From Gonocerus acuteangulatus (Eukaryota > Arthropoda > Insecta > Hemiptera > Coreidae): a stretch of 64,000 nt of DNA. Numbering within the stretch: the stretch's first letter is position 1; each line of letters begins with the position of its first letter. This document shows positions 35,613 to 47,015 of the stretch, piece by piece. The notes beneath the pieces are model-generated. The model was given only the letters and a program-made list of their open reading frames with translations, made no database searches and had not been told where the DNA came from. The position numbers were made by a program, and so were the translations under genes. The stretch covers positions 148,175,975 through 148,239,974 of the forward strand of contig OX328123.1 of the NCBI GenBank assembly GCA_946811695.1, given 5' to 3'.

Positions 35613-35668
<56 letters not shown>
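35606..35668. repeat. (TA)n microsatellite
   Basis: About 55 bp of TA preceded by a short TG run. Confidence 0.95.
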
Positions 35669-37002
35669 GGCTTCCCTTAATTATTTAATTACCTACTTGT
35701 CCCGCAACGTTTGGCAATGGCCCCCTTACAGGATTGTTACTAGGATTAATAAATTTCCTACAAAAACGATTCTTATGCAATTTTGAATGAGCGATCTCTT
35801 GGATGGAGACATTTTCTCTTGGGATAGAGTCAGTTTTGGAATTTTTATTGTTCTTAAATGGTATGTATGGCTACTTTTGACCAGAACTAGCCAATCACGA
35901 GCCTAGATGACAGGATAATTCTACTGGGACAGTTCCCAGTGACATACCCTTAAACTATGCACTGTATGAACTAGTTACTGCTGCTAGTTAAATGTGTCTT
36001 GATTTTTTGTAAGTTTTTTAGTTCGTCAAAGTTGTCACTATTGGCAAATCACATGATTAAATTATAGAGTACGTATATAGGTTGACAATCCCATAATTTT
36101 TATATTTTTTCAGTAATGGAGGAATTCCTTGTCTGTGGATAGTTCACAGACTTCATTGATGATTTACTTCCTTATATAAAGACAACCCTATTATTTTAGA
36201 ATGAGGATGAATAGTATTATGGGATTTAAGAAGAAAATAATGATCCTGTGACAGCAGGAGCGATGGAGCAAGTCTGAGTATGTGCGTGTGTTTATGTGAG
36301 AGTGAGAGGGAGCAGCCGAAGAGGGCCTGTCAGATGGAGTTTGAAATAAAGACTGTCCCTGACAGGGAGTGAGTGGACAGAGTGACGGAGACAGTCCATG
36401 GGGAAGGAGGTGAGGAGAGGTGGGGGGTAAGAGTATCGACTGAAGGTGAGGGACAAGGTAGAGAAGGGGTGAGAAGGGGGGTTGGTCATGAAGAGAGGGG
36501 GGGGGGTTTCCTTGACAACCTCTATATCGGGGCTAATGTGACAGGATTCTCTGACCGGCAGCTCGTCGTCATGGCAACCCTTGACATGTCCTGTCCGTCT
36601 CCTACTTGTATTTACCTTCTCCAGATCTAGAAATTTACTTCCCCTAAAGCAGACTGTATATTCTCCGACATTGCCCTTAAATATATGTTAATTACCTCGT
36701 GACAGAGCCATTTCTTGAGTTTTAAGCCTCCACCATTGATTGCAGGACGGTGGTAAATCATTGAAGTAGGTACTAGAAACGAAGAAAATTTCCCAAATCG
36801 TACCTTCAATTATACTTGTACAGAACTTATACTTGTCATCAAGGGCGGGGCTACTGAAAAAGTAAAAAAATTACAAGTTTCAGATTTCCTTATGTCTGGT
36901 AGCTTTTGCGTCTCTCTAATTTCGAGCATAAATTTTCCGTGGGCATGTATAGAACAACCGCAAACCGAAATTATCTGCGTAAACCTGCCTACTTCTGTGC
37001 TA
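35669..37002. other. No gene recognised; unique island at 36230-36640
   Basis: The island is GC-richer, with purine-rich runs (GGGGGGGGG near 36500). An 85-codon + strand frame (36373-36630) has no recognisable domain. Confidence 0.4.
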
Positions 37003-37170
37003 CAGAGTTGGGCAAACGTTAGCGCGCGCTAATATCTAATACCTTCCCGCTAATTTAGCGGTACTGATAAGAGCCTGCGCTAACGATTAGCGCATAGCGA
37101 CGGCAGTGCGCTAATCGCTAATTCACCTCTAATGTTTAAATAACTTTGTAGCTACCTAGGAGGAATATTG

Positions 37171-37425
37171 AAGGTAGAATAAAAAAAGCATATTGGAGGT
37201 GGCATTAGGAAGGATATTGGAGATGGTATCAGAAAGGTTAAAGAAGTTGGTATTAGGAAGGATATTAAAGGCGGGTTTAGGAAGGATATTGGAGGTGGTA
37301 TTAGGAAGGATATAGAAGGTGGTCTTAGGAAGGGTATTGGAGCTAGTATTAGGAAGGGTATTGGAGGTTGAATTAGGAAGGATATTAAAGGCGGTAATAG
37401 AGAGTATATTGGATGATATTGGAGT
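37171..37425 (-). repeat. 24-bp satellite, inverted block
   Basis: About ten units of GGAAGGATATTGGAGGTGG plus TATTA, the complement of the main block at 37590-39290. Placed next to the left arm, it lengthens the effective inverted repeat. Confidence 0.93.
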
Positions 37426-37429
37426 CCGA

Positions 37430-37576
37430 ATAACTGTGTAGCACATAATAGAGGAATGCCCTAAATACCGGCACCAATTTGCTGTAGAAGGTATCAACAG
37501 AAAACTTGCAGTGTGCCTTGGAAACAATACCTCAGAAATTGACAGACTGTTAAATACCTTCCTAATACTTTCTTGA
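37430..37576 (+). pseudogene. Non-LTR retrotransposon ORF2 extreme C-terminus
   Basis: After an in-frame TAG, HIIEECPKYRHQFAVEGI and then NRKLAVCLGNNTSEIDRL run to a TGA at 37574-37576. HIIEECPKY is the second half of the CCHC knuckle of I/R1-like ORF2 proteins. The last coding bases, ACCTTCCTAATACTTTC, closely resemble the 24-bp satellite unit that follows, so the satellite may have grown from this end. Confidence 0.65.
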
Positions 37577-37589
37577 CTATCCATCCCTG

Positions 37590-39290
37590 TAACACCTTCA
37601 ATATTTCTCCTAATGCCCCATAAACATTCATCCTAAAGCCACCTCCAATATACTTCCTAATCCCCACTTCAATATCCTTCCCTATACCACCTTCTATATC
37701 ATTCCTAATACTACCTTCTAAATCCTTCCTAATACTACCTTCTATAACCTTCCTAATACGACCTCCGATATACCTCCAAGTACCACCTTCTATATCCTTC
37801 CTATTACCACCTTCTATATCCTCCCTAATATCAGCTTTTATATTCTTCCTAATATCAGCTTTTATATTCTTCCTAATACTACTTCAAATATCCGTCCTTA
37901 TGCCACCTTCTATATCCTTCCTAATACGACCTTCGATATCCTTCCTAATAGCACCTTCTATGTCCTCCCTAATACCGCCTTCTATGTCCTCCCTAATACC
38001 GCCTTCTATACCCTTCATAATACTACTTCCAATATCCTTCCTAATACGAGCTTCAATATCCTTCCTATTGCCACCTTCTATATACTCCCTAATACCGCCT
38101 TCTATATCATTCCTAATACTACCTTCTAAATCCTTCCTAATACTACCTTCTATAACCTTCCTAATACCACCTCCGATATACCTCCAAGTACCAACTTCTA
38201 TATCCTTCCTATTACGACCTTCTATAACCTTCCTATTACGACCTTCAATATCGTTCCTAATACCACCTTCCATATCCTGCCTAATATCAGCTATTATATT
38301 CTTTCTAATACTACTTCCAATGTCCGTCCTTATGCCATCTTCTATAACCTCCCTAATACGACCATCGATATCCTTCCTAATAGCACATTCTATGTCCTCC
38401 CTAATACCGCCTTCTATATCCGTCCTAATACCACCTCCAATAACCTTCCTAATACCACCTTCTATACCCTTCCTAATACGACCTTCATTATCCTTCTTAA
38501 TATCACCTTCTATATCCTTCCTAGTACGACCTTCAATATCCTTCCTATTGCCACCTTCTATATACTCCCTAATACCGCCTTCTATTTCCTTCCTAATACC
38601 GCCTTTAATATCCTTCCTAATACCACCTTCTATACCCTTCCTAATACCACCTTCTATATCCTTCCTTATGCTACCTTGTATATCCTTCCTAATTCCACCT
38701 CCAATACCCTTCCTAATACCACCTTCTATATCCTTCCTAATACCGCCTCCAATAACCTTCCTAATACCACGTTCTATACCCTTCCTAATACGACCTTCAT
38801 TGTCCTTCTTAATATCACCTTCTATATCCTTCCTATTACGACCTTCAATATACTTCCTATTGCCACCTTCTATATACTCCCTAATACCCCCTTCTATTCC
38901 CTTCCAAATACCGCTTTTAATATCCTTCCTAATACCACCTTCTATACCCTTCATAATACCGTCTTCTATACCCTTCCTAATACCACCTCCAATACCCTTC
39001 CTAATACCACCTTCTATATTCTTCCTAATACCACCTCCAAAATCCTTCCAAATACCGCCTTTAATATCCTTCCTAATACCGCCTTCTATACCCTTCCTAA
39101 TACCACCTTCTATACCCTTCCTAATACCACCTTCTATATCCTTCCTAATGCCACCTTGTATATCCTTCCTAAAACGACCTTCTATATCCTTCCTAATACC
39201 ACCTTGTATATCCTTCCTAATACCACCTCCTATATACTTCCTAATACGTCCTTCAATATCCTTTGTAATAACACTTCCAATATCCTTTTT
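37590..39290 (+). repeat. 24-bp satellite, main block, about 70 units
   Basis: The consensus is CTTCCTAATACCACC followed by TTCTATATC or TCCAATACC. Units stay at 24 bp with many substitutions, so long frames are open on both strands (473 codons + and 356 codons -) simply because 24 is a multiple of 3 and the unit lacks stops. Higher-order repetition is visible: the stretch at about 37990-38160 resembles 38540-38700 and 38870-39010. Confidence 0.95.
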
Positions 39291-39499
39291 TTATTCTACC
39301 TTCAATATTCCTCCTAGGTAGCTACAAAGTTATTTAAACATTAGAGGTGAATTAGCGATTAGCGCACTGCCGTCGCTATGCGCTAATCGTTAGCGCAGGC
39401 TCTTATCAGTACCGCTAAATTAGCGGGAAGGTATTAGATATTAGCGCGCGCTAACGTTTGCCCAACTCTGCTGTGCTAGAGGTGAACGAACTCGGCAAA

Positions 39500-39717
39500 T
39501 GACTAACAGACATTAGACTAGACGCGCGTTATCCCTGTAATGTAAACATTAGAACCAATAACCGATTAACATATTTCGTTACACCAACGGAAATTATCTC
39601 AAACTGTTGTGCTGAAATTTAAAAAATGTGGGCTGAGTCCAGTAGGAACAGATGTATTTTTTTTTTAGAAACAAATACGTTAGTAAAACTATTCGGTGGA
39701 ATTATAAACACTGTGAA

Positions 39718-39800
<83 letters not shown>

Positions 39801-40538
39801 GCCCAAAGTAGTGTTTATGCTTCAAAGTAATTAGGGGAAATTCGGTTCTGAGCAAAAATGTTACTGTCAGGAATCGTCCTGGATCTAAAATAACCTTAAA
39901 ATACCACATTTTTCAGGCTCCCAAGCACGGTAACTTCTACGGATGGGGTGTTAAAGGCAATAGCGATAATTAAATGTCGTAGGCCACTACAATCTCCACA
40001 TTTTGGCAACAAGGCATCTAATTTTGCATCACGGGGGATTCGTTCGGTCTACCTTCAATAATAAGTGTTTTCCCAGCGTTGATCCCTGTGCCGATTCATT
40101 TATTCATAAATAATTCTTATCAGTATTTGCATTAAGTTTCCCCAATAGTTTGATGAAAATGCATGTGCGTCATCTCGAAACAGTCGCTGTGCGTCATAGG
40201 GACTACCTCGCAAGCTGGGAGAAAAAGTTAAAAAGTTTTGGGGATCGGCTACAAACCTCCAGGCTGGGTTTATTGGCTCCTCCGTCACCTCAGGGAGTGT
40301 TTCGAGCGTGTTATTCTGTAATCGTTCCGGGCTCAGATCTTTTTGCGAATTTTTGTAGGACTTTCTTCACCACGTGTGGTTCATTGTAAAAAAAAACTGG
40401 TTTCTGAAGAAAATTATCCAGAATTTCCAATGGTTAAGTTAGCAGAAAAAATGAAATCATAAAATGAAAACAAAAATTACAATTTTTTGGATGGTTTGGG
40501 GTTAACCACTTCCGCAGTCTAAGTGTAAAGCAGTACTT
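39500..40538. other. No gene recognised
   Basis: It contains a (CA)n(TA)n tract (39718-39796) and a 79-codon + strand frame at 40150-40389 without a recognisable domain. Confidence 0.4.
39718..39796. repeat. Compound (CA)n(TA)n microsatellite
   Basis: About 25 bp of CA followed by about 53 bp of TA. Confidence 0.95.

Positions 40539-40590
<52 letters not shown>
40539..40590. repeat. (TA)n microsatellite
   Basis: It abuts the left terminus of the fold-back element at 40591. Confidence 0.95.
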
Positions 40591-40593
<3 letters not shown>

Positions 40594-42284
40594 GGTGTCC
40601 CGTAAATGCCTAGTCATATTGTGGGAGGTGATAGAGGACCCTTAGGGGAACAAAAAATATCATGTGACGATTTTCCGAATTCTCTCACATAAGGGAGAAA
40701 ACGTCATTTTATTGTTTTTTCGAGACAAACGTGGTTTTTGGAAGAATAATCGTCGTACCTCCGTCCCAGGTGGTTCTACTAGAAAGAAAGTGAAACCAAT
40801 CGAAAGCTGATTAAATTTACTATAAGACTAGTTGATATTAACCGTAAAAATGAATGAATTTAAGTATGTCAATATTACCAAAAGAAAGCTTTTCTAAATT
40901 TCCTGACTTTTTCTTGATATTTCTTACCAGCATTACTCTACAATGGGCAGGACCTGAGATTTCCGGGTTTTAGGAAAACTTCTTCATTTAACCAGCTTTC
41001 CATTCATGTATCACAACCCTGTGTTATTGAAGTATTTGAACGGTTTAAGAACAATAGTTTTAAAAAAAAACATGGATCTGTGAAAAGAAAATTATATTTT
41101 TTTCTTCAGTTTATTCAAAAATCTGAAGAGAAATATTTATTTTTATAAATGTTTACATAAATATTAAGTAAATATTTACTTAAAACAATAAAAAAAATTA
41201 CTTCCACGAATATAAAAAAAAAATTCCTAAAACAGTAAATAAATAAAATACACATTTATTTTGAATTTATTAATTCAGGTAACTAATACTGGGTCCAGGA
41301 GGCGGTCATTAAGGAACCCCAACTTAACTTCAAAAATTATTATTTTTACCTATATCACGCATTTGAACACATTTTTATAGGACTATGTACATCTTATTTA
41401 TGAGGGATCGAATTTTTAAGTACCACATCAAAAACGCATGGGCTCACGAGAATCCCAGGAGTTTCACAAGCATAGCCATCAGTATCAATTCAAGGTAAAG
41501 CATTTGTTTTCTAAATAAATACCTGTAAAAATATGTTCAAATGCTTGATCTAGGTAAAAATAGTAATTTTTTAGGTTAATGTATGGTTGGGGTTCATTAA
41601 TGGCCACCTCCTGGACCCATTATTAGTTACTGTAATTAACAAATTGTGTATTTTATTCATTTACTGTTTTAGAATTTTTTTTTATGTTCGTGGAAGTAAT
41701 TTTTTTTATTGTTTTAAGTAAATATTTACTTAATAATTATGTAAACATTTATAAAAATAAATATCTTTCTTCAGCTTTATAATATAATTTTCTTTTCACG
41801 GATCGATTTTTTTTTTTAAACTTTTGTTCTTAAATCGTTCATTTGCTTCAATAACACAGGGTTGTGATACATGAATGGAAAGCTGGTTAAATGAAGAAGT
41901 TTTTCTAAAACCCGGAAATCTCAGATCCTGCCCATTGAGGAGTAACGCTGGAAAGAAATATCAATAAAATATCAGGAAATTTAGAATAGCTTTCTTTTGG
42001 TAAGATATACATACATACGTTCATTTATTTTTACGTTTACTCTCAACTAGTCTTATAGTAAATTTACTCAGCTTTCGATTGGTTTCACTCCCTTTCTAGT
42101 AGTACTATCTGGGACGGAGCTACAAAGATAATTCTCTTAAAAACCACGTTTGTCTCGAAAAAACGACAAAACAACGTTTTCTCCCTTATGGGCGAGAATT
42201 CGGGAAATTGTCATAGAACATTTTTTGTTCCCCTAAGGGTCCTCTATCACCCCTCACAATATGACTAGACATTTACGGGACACC

Positions 42285-42287
<3 letters not shown>
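40591..42287. mobile_element. 1.7-kb fold-back element, CAGGGTGTCCCG ends
   Basis: Starts CAGGGTGTCCCGTAAATG and ends CATTTACGGGACACCCTG. Almost the whole element is inverted repeat: each arm is about 750-800 bp and they meet near 41430-41500. Arms share blocks such as GACGATTTTCCGAATTCTC, AGACAAACGTGGTTTTT and AACCAATCGAAAGCTGA. TA tracts flank both sides. No coding frame. Related copies lie at 14341-15081 and 60009-60605. Confidence 0.9.

Positions 42288-42350
<63 letters not shown>
42288..42350. repeat. (TA)n microsatellite
   Basis: It abuts the right terminus of the fold-back element. Confidence 0.95.
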
Positions 42351-42352
<2 letters not shown>

Positions 42353-42420
42353 ATGAGTGTGTGTGTATGTGTTTTCGTATGTATTTTTTCGTTTATGAAA
42401 ATAAACATTCGATCGTATCG

Positions 42421-42665
42421 CACTAGTATTTCTAAAGTGACACAACTCAAAATAAAACTCAACTGAAAATGAGTCACTCTTGCCTATGTAGGGGTGTTAG
42501 GACTAAGACGGAAAGGATGACACAAGTGCCCATGTACAAGCTCTGAAGCTAGGTACATGCAATTCTGATGGTTGATAAAGATAAATTTACCATGCCTTTC
42601 AAAGTCATAACCATGACGTAGTGAATAAAAACTTTTTGAGTTGTGTCACTTCAGAAATACTAGTG
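42421..42665. mobile_element. 245-bp MITE with about 32-bp TIRs
   Basis: CACTAGTATTTCTAAAGTGA and onward is the near-perfect reverse complement of the right end (AGAAATACTAGTG at 42653-42665). No clear target duplication was found by eye, and there is no coding sequence. Confidence 0.75.
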
Positions 42666-42689
42666 GGCTATCATGCACAAAACATCGAC

Positions 42690-44330
42690 ATTTCTAGGCT
42701 CAACCTTCGGATTGTGTTTCGAGCTTTACCTTCTAGTGCGAAGAGAGTGATCCCGCTACTGAACGGACCGATTGCTGAGGCGGAAATACTCAGCGATCGA
42801 CAGAATAAGAAATCCCCCCCCCCCCCCTTCGAAAGACGTTATTAACTCCTGAAGAATTCTAGGCTCAACCTTCGGATTGTGTTTCGAGCTTTACCTTCTA
42901 GTGCGAAGAGAGTGATCCAGCTACTGAACAGACCGATTGCAGAGGCGGAAATACCCAGCGATCGACAGAAGAAGAATCCCCCCACCTCTTTGAAAGACAT
43001 TATTAACTCCTGAAGAATTCTAGGCTCAACCCTCGGATTGTGTTTCGAGCTTTACCTTCTAGTACGAAGAGAGTGATCCAGCTACTGAACGGACCGATTG
43101 CTGAGGCGGAAATACTCAGCGATCAACAGAAGAAGAAATCCCCCCCCCCCTTCGAAAGACATTATTAACTCCTGAAGAATTCTAGGCTCAACCTTCGGAT
43201 TGTGTTTCGAGCTTTACCTTCTATTGCGAAGAGAGTGATCCAGCTACTGAACGGACCGATTGCTGAGGCGGAAATACTCAGCGATCGACAGAAGAAGAAT
43301 CCCCCCCCCCCTCTTTGAAAGACATTATTAACTCCTGAATAATTCTAGGCTCAACCTTCGGATTGTGTTTTGAGCTTTACCTTCTAGTGCGAAGAGAGTG
43401 ATCCAGCTACTGAACGGACCGATTGCTGAGGCGGAAATACTCAGCGATCGACAGAAGAAGAAATCCCCCCCCCCCCTTCGAAAGACATTATTAACTACTG
43501 AAGAATTCTAGGCTCAACCTTCGGATTGTGTTTCGAGCTCTTTACCTTCTAGTGCGAATAGAGTGATCCAGCTACTGAACGGACCGAATGCTGAGGCGGA
43601 AATACTCAGCGATCGACAGAAGAAGAATCCCCCCCCCCCTCTTTGAAAGACATTATTAACTCCTGAAGAATTCTAGGCTCAACCTTCGGATTCTGTTTCG
43701 AGCTTTACCTTCTATTGCGAAGAGAGTGATCCAGCTACTGAACGGACCGATTGCTGAGGCAGAAATACTCAGCGATCGACAGAAGAAGAATCCCCCCCCC
43801 TCTTTGAAAGACATTATTAACTCCTGAAGAATTCTAGGCTCAACCTTCGGATTGTGTTTCGAGCTTTACCTTCTAGTGCGAAGAGAGTGATCCAGCTACT
43901 GAACGGACCGATTGCTGAGGCGGAAATACTCAGCGATCGACAGAAGAAGAATCCCCCCCCCCCTCTGTGAAAGACATTATTAACTATTGAAGAATTCTAG
44001 GCTCAACCTTCGGATTGTGTTTCGAGCTCTTTACCTTCTAGTGCGAAGAGAGTGATCCCGCTCTTGAACGGACCGATTGCTGAGGCGGAAATACTCAGCG
44101 ATCGACAGAAGAAGAATCCCCCCCCCCTCTGTGAAAGACATTATTAACTATTGAAGAATTCTAGGCTCAACCTTCGGATTGTGTTTCGAGCTCTTTACCT
44201 TCTAGTGCGAAGAGAGTGATCCCGCTCTTGAACGGACCGATTGCTGAGGCGGAAATACTCAGCGATCGACAGAAGAAGATATCCCCCCCCCCCTTGAAAG
44301 ACATTATTAACTACTGAAGAATGCTAACTA
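42690..44330. repeat. Satellite, about 10 units of about 162 bp
   Basis: Units start TTCTAGGCTCAACCTTCGGA at about 42690, 42858, 43018, 43180, 43343, 43506, 43670, 43831, 43997 and 44159. Each contains the inverted repeat ATTGCTGAG...CTCAGCGAT and a C run of 6 to 14. Copies are otherwise nearly identical. Length varies mainly in the C run. Confidence 0.95.
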
Positions 44331-45142
44331 ATGAGAGACAGGCTTGAACCCTTTTAGAGCCAAGACGCGGGGAAGAAAAAAAACTCCAACACTCTTGAAG
44401 GACAAGTGAAATTTATTGCTACCACGTGTTCCCACATTCGGAGCCTATATATATATATACAGTATCAGAGAGGCAGGCCTGCCCCTTAGATCGACAGAAG
44501 GATGTCACATATATACAACGCTGTAGCAATGTCATTACAGGAAGATGACTACAGTCTCTGAAGAGCTAATGTACTTTTTAAAGACTGATTGAACAAATTG
44601 TAAACATTTTTCTTTATAAGAAGATATTTTTTGTTGGATTTGGCCCTAGAACGCCAACATCCATTCATGTAATCCCTAGAACGCCAACATCCATGCATGT
44701 AATCCCTAGAACGCCAACATCCATTCATGTAATCCCTAGAACGCCAACATCCATGCATGTAATCCCTAGAACACCAACATCCATGCATGTAATCCCTAGA
44801 ACGCCGTTCGGAAATAGCATGCAATTATGTCACAGAAAGTACGTGAAAATTACGATTGCTTGGAGATTGATGAATATCTGTGTGAACGCCTGTTTGAATC
44901 AGGTTTGTAAGACCATTTGTTATTTTATTTTTTAAGCTGTATGTGATTTATTTTTACAATATTTCTATTTCAAAGATGAAAATCTGTGAATAAACTTAAT
45001 TTTGGAATTTTATACTATTTTTCATCACCCCTTCCCTCTAAGTCTCGAAACAAACTAATAAAGTTATATTAATCAATTTTGACGAATATATAGTATGAAA
45101 GAATACCTAATAATAATGATTATTTCCTAAGTAGGGTTTTTA

Positions 45143-45145
<3 letters not shown>
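44331..45145. other. No gene recognised apart from a minisatellite
   Basis: Mixed AT-rich sequence; see the 30-bp array. Confidence 0.4.
44644..44806. repeat. 30-bp minisatellite, about 6 copies
   Basis: The unit CCCTAGAACGCCAACATCCA plus TGCATGTAAT alternates between TGCATG and TTCATG versions. Units are contiguous with no unique spacers, so this is not a CRISPR. Confidence 0.95.

Positions 45146-45229
<84 letters not shown>
45146..45229. repeat. (TA)n microsatellite
   Basis: About 84 bp of uninterrupted TA. Confidence 0.95.
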
Positions 45230-45232
<3 letters not shown>

Positions 45233-45417
45233 TAATAAGCCGGACTCCAGAGGGAGTACTTGGGAACGAGAGGACTTCCTTACAAGGTAGGACTTAACAC
45301 TTTTTATAAAAAAAAAAAAAAATGTTATTTAGTTATAATTATTGCAATATTTAAGGAAGCATGATAATTTTGTAATGCATTTTGTGGAACATTGATAGTT
45401 TTAATATAATAGAAAAA

Positions 45418-46535
45418 AGTCCGACTCGCAGGAACTGCGTCATCTTAGCGCGGTTCCAGTTAGAAAGCATAGAATAGAAACAGATAATATTTTCCTCGGC
45501 CTTTGTTCAAAGGGTTTTATGGCTGGCTATACCTGGGGTCAGGTCCGCAAGACCCTAGAATCCTCATCTACCGATACTTCATTTCATACGTTTCAATGAA
45601 TTGGAAAATATCAAATATTTTCACACATTCCTGTGTTCTTTTACTATAGTAATAATTCTACAGATAAAATCAATTAAAAAATAAAATTAAAAAACCAACA
45701 GCATAAAGGCAATTGAAAATATTCAAAAGACGTCAACGAATCTTTTTCTCTTGGCAAGCTATATTTCTAACAATGAATTGTTTTTCTTATTTTGCCTAAT
45801 CTGTTTGATTGTAAAATACATTATCCAACTATAAGCAATTAAAAAATAACAAGGAATAAAAACAGACAAAAAGAACAGTTCGAATAAGCAAAATCAATTA
45901 CTTTAATGTTTTAAGCACTTATTTCTCCGATTGACATCGCCTAATCAAAACTTTCATCAGAACCTTTTTTGTAGAGCATTTAGTAAGCTTTCTAATGGCA
46001 TTCTTTCGTTTACCAAATTCTTAACCTTTTTCGAGATATTAAGGAAAATATACAAAGTTACCAAAACTTTTTATGTCTGTTAATAAAATATTTTATTCTA
46101 ACCCTTCCTTAACTCCAAACGTAACCAAAATTTCAACATATTAGTTCTAATGAAAGTAGATCATGCAGAAAATGTTTCAACTGAATCCCATGATTCTAAG
46201 TACCCAAACCAAAAACGGTATTCAAAAACTATTTTTCCAATTTTTTCGAAAACGGTTAAAGCTATCGCCTTGAAAATGGTTTCATTCGTTTTCCTAGCCC
46301 AAGAAGCCTATAAAAAGAGCACTTACAAGCTTATGAACTCAAAAACGTAAGCGTTACGATTTTTTCTGCGCGAATTTCGCCCCAAACTCCATCTTCCAGT
46401 GGGCGGATTTTGCTGGTTAACGAACTTGACCTTTCATATTGGACGACTGATTTTTGTACCAAATTTCATCAAAATCGGACCATTCGTCTTCGAGCTAGAG
46501 AGCGAACAGACAAATATATATATATATATATATAA

Positions 46536-46574
<39 letters not shown>

Positions 46575-46713
46575 AATTTGAACCACCGTTATTTTTCTGT
46601 CTCTAGGGGTTCTGAAACGCGAAATTTTTCTTGTCGGCACTTCCGGATTGTTTCATTGTATCAACCTTATAAGCGGGGTTCCTCCCTATGGGGGGAGGGA
46701 GGAACCGCGCTAA
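45418..46713 (+). mobile_element. Helitron-like repeat, copy F (near full length, reference copy)
   Basis: The best copy, about 1.3 kb. Its 5' end is TCCGACTCGCAGGAACTGCG, then TTAGCGCGGTTCC at 45445-45457. This last 13-mer is the exact complement of GGAACCGCGCTAA at the 3' end (46701-46713). Just inside the 3' end is a GC-rich hairpin (TTCCTCCC...GGGAGGAA). The TA microsatellite is at 46515-46571. A TC start, CTAA end preceded by a hairpin, a subterminal inverted repeat and an internal microsatellite resemble Helentron/DINE-1 non-autonomous elements. No Rep/helicase is present. Confidence 0.7.
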
Positions 46714-46741
46714 AAAGGATTCTGTGATGTTCAAAAAAATG

Positions 46742-46941
46742 NNNNNNNNNNNNNNNNNNNNNNNNNNNNNNNNNNNNNNNNNNNNNNNNNNNNNNNNNNN
46801 NNNNNNNNNNNNNNNNNNNNNNNNNNNNNNNNNNNNNNNNNNNNNNNNNNNNNNNNNNNNNNNNNNNNNNNNNNNNNNNNNNNNNNNNNNNNNNNNNNNN
46901 NNNNNNNNNNNNNNNNNNNNNNNNNNNNNNNNNNNNNNNNN
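46742..46941. other. Assembly gap (200 N)
   Basis: Exactly 200 undetermined bases, probably a nominal-size gap. Helitron-like 3' ends lie on both sides, so collapsed copies are a likely cause. Confidence 0.99.
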
Positions 46942-47015
46942 TGTTGGGACTTTCGTGAGAGGTCAATCTCATAACCGGGTCTCCTACCTATGAAGAGAGG
47001 AAGGAACCGCACTAA
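46942..47015 (+). mobile_element. Helitron-like 3' end fragment, copy G
   Basis: GAGGTCAATCTCATAACCGG leads to AGGAAGGAACCGCACTAA, a second 3' terminus immediately after the gap. Confidence 0.6.

Larger units (their letters stand above)
37003..39470. mobile_element. hAT-type fold-back element filled with a 24-bp satellite
   Basis: The 8-bp duplication CTGTGCTA lies at 36995-37002 and 39471-39478. The element begins CAGAGTTGGGCAAACG and ends with its exact complement, the typical start of hAT inverted repeats. The two arms are identical for about 186 bp (to about 37188) and end in AATAAAAAAAG. They are rich in TTAGCG/CGCTAA words, including GTTAGCGCGCGCTAA. The interior is a 24-bp tandem repeat in two opposite orientations, flanking a short retrotransposon-derived segment. 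No transposase is present. Confidence 0.9.

Noticed and set aside
37884..39321. Overlapping 473-codon (+), 356-codon (-) and 213-codon (+) frames
   Set aside because: They lie entirely in a 24-bp tandem repeat whose length is a multiple of 3. Frames are open on both strands and there is no start context or domain.
44644..44806. CRISPR-like regular repeats (also 19298-19717)
   Set aside because: Units are contiguous with no unique spacers and the genome is eukaryotic; ordinary minisatellites.
46667..47012. Frames of about 100 codons across 46742-46941
   Set aside because: Most of the frame is the N gap.
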